Assembly: GCA_900550335.1 (NCBI GenBank)
Contig: URRU01000091.1
Span: forward strand, 1-6,968
Origin: an uncultured Clostridium sp.
GTDB lineage: Bacteria; Bacillota; Clostridia; Peptostreptococcales; Peptostreptococcaceae
Direction of reading: 5' to 3'
DNA: 6,968 bases
Shown here: piece by piece, positions 1-4,954 of the stretch
How the letters are laid out: each line of letters opens with the position of its first letter
Position numbering within the stretch: the stretch's first letter is position 1
The notes under the pieces: generated by a model
Database searches by the model: none
The model's input: only the letters and a program-made list of their open reading frames with translations
Told to the model about the DNA's origin: nothing
Program-made: the position numbers and the translations under genes

Positions 1-9
1 TTGATATAT

Positions 10-42
10 AAAAGAAAAGACGAGGAAAATTTCCTCGCCTTT
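10..42 (-). terminator. Rho-independent terminator of the first S-layer gene
   Basis: On the minus strand, 34 bases past the stop codon, a 10-bp stem (arms 33-42 and 16-25, loop 26-32) is followed by a T-rich tail, TTTTCTTTT. The pair between positions 38 and 20 is a G-U wobble in the minus-strand RNA but an A-C mismatch in plus-strand RNA, which fits use by the S-layer transcript. Twenty bases of it are repeated exactly in the terminator of the second S-layer gene. Confidence 0.88.
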
Positions 43-75
43 ATGTGTGAAATTTATTATTTAATTATTTAATAA

Positions 76-2265
76 CTATCTATTAGTTAATCCTAACTGT
101 CTAGCTATAACTCTTACTACATTTTCTTTATCTACACCTATACCTACCTGATATAATGCATGAGCTTCTTTAGCATTTAAAGCTAAAGCATTTAACTGAG
201 CTTTTGATAATTTATTTGTAGCAAGTACTATTGGAGCTTTCTTTTCTGATGCCATATTTGCTGCTGCTAATGCATCTACTAATTCAGTTTTATTTCTCTG
301 ACCATCTTTTGCTACTATTACATTTTTAGCATTTCCTACAGAATCAGCATATCCACCTTTGTAGTATCTATTTACTATTTCTGCATTTGTAGCCTGTCTA
401 TTTGAACCAGCTATTCTTAATACACCATCTGCTTCTGCTTTTATAGCTTTTTCATCATTTGCAGAAACTACAGTTTTTCCACCTATTATAGTAACATCAG
501 AACCTCTTAATTCGTATACAGCATCTTCAGATATTCCACCTTTTTTAGCTACTACTATAGGAGTCTGTCTGTTAGCTGCAACTGCTGCTATTGACATTGC
601 ATCTGCTTCACCTTCTGCTCCTACTACGAATGCTTCTTCAAGAGAACCCATAGCTTTTGCTACTTCTAATGATGTTTCTTCTCTATTGTCTCCACCATAT
701 CTTTCTACTTTGAATCCTAATCCTCTTAATTCTCTTTCTAGAGATTTGTTAAGAACTGATTCTCCACCTACTAAATGTATAGTAGCTGTTTTATTTCCAC
801 CTACTAAGTGGTCTGCCATTAATTCTTTTAAGTATGCTTTTGTTGCTTTTGGTAATGCATCTGCTTCTGTTAATAATATCGGAGCTTTTACTACACTATT
901 ATTAGTTAAATAAGAAGCTAGAGGAGCTGCTGCTAGTCCATCTACTAAAGCATTTCCATTTACTAATACTATGTTTGCTTCGTAACCATTGTAGCTTGTT
1001 ACATCACCAGTTAATCCAGCGTATTCTCTTGCTATATTAGCTGCTGTTTCATATCTGTTAGCACCTTCTAATATATCTACTCTAGCCTGAGGTTTTATCA
1101 TCCAAGAAGCTAATCTTGATATGTTAGAAAGGTCTTTTCCTGATATTGAGTAAACTTCTTCTTTTAAATCACCTTTTGCAAATAATCTAACTTCTACTCT
1201 GTAATTTCCGTTGAAATCACCTAATTTAGATTTTATAGCTTTTTCTGCATTAACTACATATGAATCAGATGCATTTGCGCCTATTTCATATCTTAAAGGA
1301 TCGCTTGAACCCTCTTTTATTACTAATCTAATTTCTCTACCTATAGACACATTATCTTTTAACATACCGAAGAATTCTTTACCTTTTTCAGTTAAGAATA
1401 ATCCATCGTATAAGTCAGTAACATTGTAGTTGTATCCACCTGGAGTTATTGTATATTCTTTAACTAATTCAGATCCTATTTCAGATGAAGTATTTACAAC
1501 ATCTTCAGCGTAAACGAAACCACCAAAGTTATTTAATGCTACTGCAGTAGTAAATTCTTCAAAAGCTTTTTCTTTATTAGAATCACTCTTATCTTTATAG
1601 TAGAAAGTATGTACATCTCTTCCTATTACTGTACCATTTGGCTGTTTTGTATCAACTTTACCTTCTTTTAATTTTCTGTTATTTTCTTTAGTGTCAAGGA
1701 TTAAAGTTTTTTCTGATTCAAGTCCTGGAACATTAACAGCATCTTTTAATTTTATAACAACTCTGTTAGAAACAGCATCATAATCAACACTTTCTATTAT
1801 TTTTTCATACTGTGCTTTTAAAGAACCGTCTATTAGTTTAAATTCTTTTTCTGCATTTTTTAAATCATCTGCTGTTTTATAAACAGGTGTTTCAACTTTT
1901 GTTTCATAGTGGAAGTTTCCTTTTCCTTCTACTACTTTGAATCCTTTTGAGTATACTTCTACTTTATCTCCAACTCTTAATGAATTGAATTTATCCTGCC
2001 AAGTTTTCTGAGAAGCTCCTACTTTTAGCTGGTGCTGAGGTTCTCCATTTATGTATATTAAATATACAGATTCTCCAGCATAGTTTTTATTTGCAGCATC
2101 ATTTGCGAATCTATTAGATTCTACAAGAGTTCTTAACTCTTCCATTAATATTCCTTTTTCATTTGCTGATACTTCTGATTTCTGTACTTCTGCTGCAAGA
2201 ACTGGTGCTACACTACTTGCTAGCATTGCTCCTGCCATTACTACTGATAATCTTTTCTTATTCAT
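76..2265 (-). CDS. S-layer / CWB2 cell-wall-anchored surface protein, complete (729 aa)
   Basis: This is a secreted surface protein, probably an S-layer subunit or abundant adhesin. Residues 1-24/25 form a signal peptide (basic MNKKR, hydrophobic core, cleavage near PVLA-A). Residues about 26-380 are the exposed region, and three CWB2 repeats follow (about 395-505, 518-608, 615-729). Each repeat has the G-x-N-R-x-x-T box (401-408, 525-532, 620-627), a D-G/A box (LVDGLAAAP at 440, EADAMSIAA at 553, LVDALAAAN at 662) and a PI-hydrophobic strand (APILLT at 461, TPIVVA at 568, APIVLA at 677). In C. difficile three such domains form a trimer that binds the anionic wall polymer PSII. The protein has no cysteine, as is usual for S-layer proteins. 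The region 272-305 (TPGG, then DLYDGL) is shared with the second paralog and may correspond to the subunit-interaction part of SlpA; that is inference. I see no clear Cwp84-type processing site. The start is fixed by GGAGGT nine bases upstream. All 14 glutamines use CAG. The family is secure; the exact role is not. Confidence 0.93.
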   Translation of the reverse strand: MNKKRLSVVMAGAMLASSVAPVLAAEVQKSEVSANEKGILMEELRTLVESNRFANDAANKNYAGESVYLIYINGEPQHQLKVGASQKTWQDKFNSLRVGDKVEVYSKGFKVVEGKGNFHYETKVETPVYKTADDLKNAEKEFKLIDGSLKAQYEKIIESVDYDAVSNRVVIKLKDAVNVPGLESEKTLILDTKENNRKLKEGKVDTKQPNGTVIGRDVHTFYYKDKSDSNKEKAFEEFTTAVALNNFGGFVYAEDVVNTSSEIGSELVKEYTITPGGYNYNVTDLYDGLFLTEKGKEFFGMLKDNVSIGREIRLVIKEGSSDPLRYEIGANASDSYVVNAEKAIKSKLGDFNGNYRVEVRLFAKGDLKEEVYSISGKDLSNISRLASWMIKPQARVDILEGANRYETAANIAREYAGLTGDVTSYNGYEANIVLVNGNALVDGLAAAPLASYLTNNSVVKAPILLTEADALPKATKAYLKELMADHLVGGNKTATIHLVGGESVLNKSLERELRGLGFKVERYGGDNREETSLEVAKAMGSLEEAFVVGAEGEADAMSIAAVAANRQTPIVVAKKGGISEDAVYELRGSDVTIIGGKTVVSANDEKAIKAEADGVLRIAGSNRQATNAEIVNRYYKGGYADSVGNAKNVIVAKDGQRNKTELVDALAAANMASEKKAPIVLATNKLSKAQLNALALNAKEAHALYQVGIGVDKENVVRVIARQLGLTNR
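226..278 (+). repeat. 53-bp exact direct repeat, copy 1 (in third CWB2 repeat)
   Basis: This stretch is identical at every base to 5099-5151, in the same orientation. It encodes the ALAAANMASEKKAPIV part of the third CWB2 domain. With the other matched segments it provides homology for recombination between the two S-layer genes. Confidence 0.9.
2179..2233 (+). repeat. 55-bp exact direct repeat, copy 1 (signal peptide)
   Basis: This stretch is identical to 6914-6968 and encodes the end of the signal peptide and first mature residues (GAMLASSVAPVLAAEVQK). The match runs to the window edge, so the true repeat may be longer. Confidence 0.9.
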
Positions 2266-2274
2266 TATCTTTTT

Positions 2275-2280
2275 ACCTCC
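2275..2280 (-). promoter_or_regulatory. Strong Shine-Dalgarno site (GGAGGT) of the first S-layer gene
   Basis: GGAGGT on the minus strand lies nine bases before the ATG at 2265. It is a near-perfect match to the 16S anti-Shine-Dalgarno sequence, as expected for an abundant surface protein. It rules out the in-frame internal ATGs at codons 10 and 14 as the true start. The leader around it is purine-rich. Confidence 0.85.
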
Positions 2281-2324
2281 GTTTTCCTTTTTTATTCGTT
2301 ACATCTCTTTTTTTCTCTATTCTC

Positions 2325-2341
2325 TTGCTCTTTCGACGCAA
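2325..2341 (-). promoter_or_regulatory. Small hairpin in the leader of the first S-layer gene
   Basis: In minus-strand RNA, UUGC and GCAA arms plus two inner pairs close a GAAA tetraloop, with one bulged G. It lies in a purine-rich leader about 60 bases before the start codon. A GNRA-capped 5' hairpin could stabilise the message. The stem is only six pairs, so chance is possible. Confidence 0.3.
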
Positions 2342-2363
2342 TTCTTTATTCTTCCACAGTTTT

Positions 2364-2394
2364 ATTGTACGAAGTGCGCGACCACACCGACCAA
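2364..2394 (-). promoter_or_regulatory. Possible sigma-A-type promoter of the first S-layer gene
   Basis: On the minus strand, TACAAT (2369-2364) matches the -10 consensus at five of six positions. A poor -35-like TTGGTC (2394-2389) lies 19 bases upstream. Transcription from here would give a leader of roughly 90 bases. The -35 match and spacing are weak, and the stretch between is unusually GC-rich for this window, so this is only a candidate. Confidence 0.3.
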
Positions 2395-2413
2395 AACACA
2401 AAATCCAAAAAAG

Positions 2414-2452
2414 TCATACTTTTTACATCTAAATTCATACAAAAAGTATGAA
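2414..2452. promoter_or_regulatory. Operator-like nested inverted repeats upstream of the ATPase operon
   Basis: TTCATAC (2434-2440) and GTATGAA (2446-2452) form a perfect 7-bp inverted repeat around AAAAA. A further TCATAC starts at 2414, 21 bases (about two helical turns) before the TCATAC at 2435. Together, 2414-2424 and 2441-2451 make a perfect 11-bp inverted repeat with 16 bases between. The right half covers the proposed -35 of the operon promoter, the placement expected of a repressor site. No DNA-binding regulator is encoded in the window, so a binder would have to come from elsewhere. The regulatory role is inferred. Confidence 0.5.
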
Positions 2453-2475
2453 AAAAACTAAAAAAGTGATATTAT
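2448..2475 (+). promoter_or_regulatory. Candidate promoter of the ATPase/TOPRIM operon (extended -10)
   Basis: TGATATTAT (2467-2475) is an extended -10: a TG one base before TATTAT, which matches TATAAT at five of six positions. ATGAAA (2448-2453) matches the -35 consensus at four of six positions with a 16-bp spacer. Transcription would begin near 2482, giving a leader of about 45 bases before the ATG at 2528. The surroundings are very AT-rich, so chance matches are common; the extended -10 is the strongest element. Confidence 0.45.
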
Positions 2476-2513
2476 AAATATAAAGAATAAACAAAAAAAT
2501 ATTTTATACTTAG

Positions 2514-2520
2514 AAAGAGG
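2514..2520 (+). promoter_or_regulatory. Shine-Dalgarno site of the ATPase gene
   Basis: AAAGAGG ends seven bases before the ATG at 2528. This favours that start over the in-frame ATG at codon 5 (2540), which would have an unusually long spacing. Confidence 0.7.
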
Positions 2521-2527
2521 AATTTTT

Positions 2528-3910
2528 ATGAAAGAATTTATGCGTATAGTAGGAATTACTATTGAAGGAATAAAGAATGTATGTCATGGATCTATAAAAA
2601 TTAACGCAACAAATAATAAAAATGAAGAAGATTTCTCAAAATCAGGGTCTATTCTTGGAATATATGGTCAAAATGGTTCTGGAAAATCAACTATTTTAGA
2701 AGCAACAGATATTTTAAAATCTGTTATAACAGGGAAAAATCTACCAGATTATGTTGGAAGTATGATTAATACTACTTCTAAAAAAGCACGTTTAGAATAC
2801 AACTTTTATATAGAATTTGATGATTTCAAAGGATTTATAGATTATGAATTTAACATATCTCTTGATGATAACGATAAATATGTTATAAATCATGAGAAAT
2901 TATCACTAAAAAAATTTGAAGATAATGAATGGAAGAGAAAAAGGATTTTATTTGAAGCAGAGAATGGAGAAATAACATATTCAAAAGTAAAAAAAGTTAT
3001 CTCAAAAGATACTAATATGTTTTCAAAATTATTATATGAGATAAATCCAGACGCTTCTTTAATTTTTGGAAGTGGAGCAAAAGATAAAGTGGCCGAAGAA
3101 CTTGCAAAAAAAGGAGAGGATGACCTTCTTTTTGTTGTTAGAGTTCTTAAATATTTTTCTGTTAAAAATTTAATTATCATAAAAAATGATGCGATGGGAA
3201 GTATATATCTTGATAAATTTGTTTCCCTAAATGTATATCTTCAAAATAGTGATAGTTTAAAAAGAGGAAGAATTGCAATCAATCTATTTAAGCAAAATAT
3301 TTTACCTGTAAATATATTTGATGGTGTTAAAAGTGTTATTGAACAGATAAATATTGTTATAAAATCACTAGTTCCTTCTTTAGAGATAGGTATAGTAAAT
3401 GAAAAAGAGCAGCTTATGAAAGATGGAAGTGATGGAATAAGTTTTGAGATAGTAAGCATAAGAGATGGTAAAAATATTCCTTTAGTGTATGAATCAGAAG
3501 GGATAAAAAGAATAATTTCTATTACAAGTGCACTTGTTGCAGTATATAACAAAGAATCTGTATGTCTTTTAGTAGATGAATTTGATTCAGGTATTCATGA
3601 GTATTTGCTTGGTGAGATTTTAAAAATATTCAATGATTCTGCAAAAGGTCAATTTATTTTTACATCTCATAATTTAAGACCTCTTGAAAAACTTCCTTAT
3701 AAGTCTATTATTTTTACAACTATCAATCCAGATAATAGATACATTTATCTTTCTGGAGTCAACTCAAATAATAATATTAGAGATTTTTACTATTCAGCGA
3801 TTCTTCTTGGTGGTCAGGAAGAGGAAGTTTACAATGAAACTAGAGATTATAGGATAGAAAAAGCATTTAGAAAGGCAGGTAAACTTTATGGCAACGAAGA
3901 AGAAAACTAA
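2528..3910 (+). CDS. AAA15/OLD-like ABC-type ATPase, candidate anti-phage defence component (460 aa)
   Basis: This is a soluble SMC/ABC-type ATPase of the AAA15 class. Visible elements are: N-terminal strands; Walker A G-x-x-G-x-G-K-S-T at 47-55 (GQNGSGKST); a middle insertion of about 240 residues that would form the lid or dimerisation arm; a signature-like ESEGIKRIISITS at 322-334; Walker B with catalytic Glu CLLVDEFD at 346-353; and the switch histidine in FTSHN at 378-382. The C-terminus has a distinctive tail (SHNLRPLEKL, then NPDNRYIYL, then LLGGQEEEVYNETR). There is no TOPRIM domain at its end, unlike full-length OLD or GajA; that activity seems to be in the next gene, whose start overlaps this one by 23 bases. 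The closest known arrangements are AriA of PARIS and RloA. I infer a sensor/scaffold ATPase controlling the TOPRIM partner. It has no signal peptide or membrane segment. The ATPase call is secure; the defence role is inferred. Confidence 0.9.
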   Translation: MKEFMRIVGITIEGIKNVCHGSIKINATNNKNEEDFSKSGSILGIYGQNGSGKSTILEATDILKSVITGKNLPDYVGSMINTTSKKARLEYNFYIEFDDFKGFIDYEFNISLDDNDKYVINHEKLSLKKFEDNEWKRKRILFEAENGEITYSKVKKVISKDTNMFSKLLYEINPDASLIFGSGAKDKVAEELAKKGEDDLLFVVRVLKYFSVKNLIIIKNDAMGSIYLDKFVSLNVYLQNSDSLKRGRIAINLFKQNILPVNIFDGVKSVIEQINIVIKSLVPSLEIGIVNEKEQLMKDGSDGISFEIVSIRDGKNIPLVYESEGIKRIISITSALVAVYNKESVCLLVDEFDSGIHEYLLGEILKIFNDSAKGQFIFTSHNLRPLEKLPYKSIIFTTINPDNRYIYLSGVNSNNNIRDFYYSAILLGGQEEEVYNETRDYRIEKAFRKAGKLYGNEEEN

Positions 3911-4658
3911 AATAAAGCCTAAAAAGAAAGTTTTTCTATTAATTGTTGAAGGAAAAAGTGATGAAAAGGCACTAAAGCCTATAATTTCAGAATTGATGAA
4001 TGATCAAGTGCTTTTTAAAACTGTAGGTTGTGACCTTTCTTCAAATGACGGAAAAGGATATAAAAATAAAACTCTTGTTGAATTAATAAAGATAGAGTTG
4101 ACAAAATTTTTACTAGAAAATAGAGGAATTACAGAAAAAGATATAGAAAAAATAGTAGTTATATCTGATACAGATGGATGTTATATTCCGGATGAAGCTG
4201 TTTTTTCTTCTGAAAAGGAAGAGCTTCGATATGAAGAGGATGGAATTTATACAAGTGATGTAGAAGGAATAAGGAAGAGAAATAAATTTAAATCTAAAAA
4301 GCTTGAGCCAGTTATCAAAGGTGAAATGTTGGGAGATATAACTTTAGAAATATATTATTTTTCTTGTAATTTAGACCATGTTATTCATGGGGAGAGAAAT
4401 ATGGATTCTTCTAAAAAGGTTAGCTCGGCAGAAGATTTTTCTGATTTATATGATGGCGAGGAGGAAAAATTTGTAGAGTTTGTAGATGAGTTTGGAGTAG
4501 AGAAGAAATTTAATGATTCTTGGAAGTTTATAAAGAAGGATTTAAATTCTCTTATGAGATACTCTAATATGAATGTTTTCTTTATAAATAATTTGAGGTA
4601 TTTTAATGATGTAGCAAAAGTTGTTATTGAGAAGTGTATGAGAGAGTCTGAAAATTAA
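3888..4658 (+). CDS. TOPRIM-domain protein, putative nuclease partner of the ATPase (256 aa)
   Basis: The short basic N-terminus (eight Lys in the first 14 residues) leads into VFLLIVEGKSDE at 15-26, a TOPRIM first strand with catalytic-type Glu21. VVISDTDG at 90-97 supplies the TOPRIM D-x-D as Asp94 and Asp96. Two further blocks look conserved: YYFSCNLDHVIHG at 156-168, reminiscent of the FSNP-x-FE-x-W-x-LLH block of RloB-like proteins, and SWKFIKKDLNSLMRYSN at 211-227 near the end. TOPRIM domains use Glu and D-x-D to bind metal for DNA or RNA cleavage or strand transfer. The start overlaps the ATPase gene by 23 bases in another frame, with AGG eight bases before the ATG, so the two are probably translationally coupled. 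No later Met precedes the TOPRIM strand, so this start is needed. Candidate relatives are AriB (DUF4435) and RloB (PF13707); I cannot place it in either with confidence. Nuclease activity is inferred. Confidence 0.82.
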   Translation: MATKKKTKIKPKKKVFLLIVEGKSDEKALKPIISELMNDQVLFKTVGCDLSSNDGKGYKNKTLVELIKIELTKFLLENRGITEKDIEKIVVISDTDGCYIPDEAVFSSEKEELRYEEDGIYTSDVEGIRKRNKFKSKKLEPVIKGEMLGDITLEIYYFSCNLDHVIHGERNMDSSKKVSSAEDFSDLYDGEEEKFVEFVDEFGVEKKFNDSWKFIKKDLNSLMRYSNMNVFFINNLRYFNDVAKVVIEKCMRESEN

Positions 4659-4811
4659 AAGAAATCTTTGCAACAATAAACCGCTATTTGTTTGATTTGT
4701 GTTGCAAAAATACAACGCAGATAAAAAACTGATTTTTTTAATGTAATTTTTAAATGATAAGTAGAGTAAAGTTAGTGAATTATACAAGAACATATGTTTG
4801 TGATAGATTAC
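4659..4811. other. Non-coding trailer of the operon with an inverted repeat
   Basis: No convincing gene lies between the TOPRIM stop and its terminator. TTTGCAACA (4667-4675) and TGTTGCAAA (4700-4708) are a perfect 9-bp inverted repeat with a 24-base loop, in which AAAC (4678) and GTTT (4690) can pair further. A second, weaker pairing of GTTG (4701) with CAAC (4713) would compete with it. There is no adequate T-tract directly after the stem, so it is not an obvious terminator. A 10-bp palindrome, AACATATGTT, lies at 4789-4798. A short plus-strand frame in this stretch is broken by TGA within 20 codons. Confidence 0.4.
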
Positions 4812-4858
4812 AAAGACAAAAATAGACTTACAAAAGCAAGCCTATTTTTGTCTTTTTT
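4812..4858 (+). terminator. Rho-independent terminator of the ATPase/TOPRIM operon
   Basis: A perfect 14-bp stem (AAAGACAAAAATAG at 4812-4825, complement at 4842-4855) encloses a 16-base loop in which CTT and AAG can add three pairs. It runs into a T-tract (4853-4858, then ATTTTTG). On the minus strand no T-run follows, so it serves the plus-strand operon. It lies about 150 bases beyond the TOPRIM stop codon. Confidence 0.9.
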
Positions 4859-4867
4859 ATTTTTGTA

Positions 4868-4900
4868 AAAAGAAAAGACGAGGAAAAGTTCCTCGTCTTT
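4868..4900 (-). terminator. Rho-independent terminator of the second S-layer gene
   Basis: A perfect 12-bp stem (4874-4885 with 4889-4900) and 3-base loop lie 54 bases past the stop codon. In the minus-strand direction it is followed by TTTCTTTTTAC. It is a near copy of the terminator at 10-42 and faces the operon terminator only about ten bases away. Confidence 0.92.
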
Positions 4901-4954
4901 ATGTATGTAAAATTAATTATTCACTTTTAATGAGTTACTAAATTTACTCTATAA

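Noticed and set aside
686..913. Plus-strand open frame of 75 codons
   Set aside because: Lies antisense inside the CWB2 coding region, has no Shine-Dalgarno site and looks like a mirror of the repeat codons.
1211..1429. Plus-strand open frame of 72 codons
   Set aside because: Antisense shadow of the first S-layer gene, with no ribosome site or recognisable domain.
2163..2432. Plus-strand open frame of 89 codons, hydrophobic
   Set aside because: Covers the antisense of the signal peptide and the leader; its hydrophobicity comes from the T-rich complement of a purine-rich leader.
2415..2450. Alternative minus-strand promoter for the S-layer gene (TTGTAT with TATGAC)
   Set aside because: Both hexamers match poorly, the leader would exceed 140 bases, and the sequence is better explained by the inverted-repeat operator.
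2890..3552. Two minus-strand open frames inside the ATPase gene
   Set aside because: Antisense shadows of a clearly coding frame, with low-complexity Ser/Phe/Ile-rich products.
2528..4658. Toxin-antitoxin or transposon identity for the two-gene operon
   Set aside because: No transposase, integrase, terminal repeats or target duplication is visible, and both proteins are larger than typical toxin-antitoxin partners, with ATPase and TOPRIM motifs instead.
4722..4740. A-run/T-run hairpin as an early terminator
   Set aside because: An A/T-only stem of seven pairs is too weak, and a far better terminator lies at 4812-4858.
4542..4793. Minus-strand open frame of 83 codons
   Set aside because: Overlaps the end of the TOPRIM gene and its trailer, has no Shine-Dalgarno site or homology I can see, and reads as AT-rich noise.
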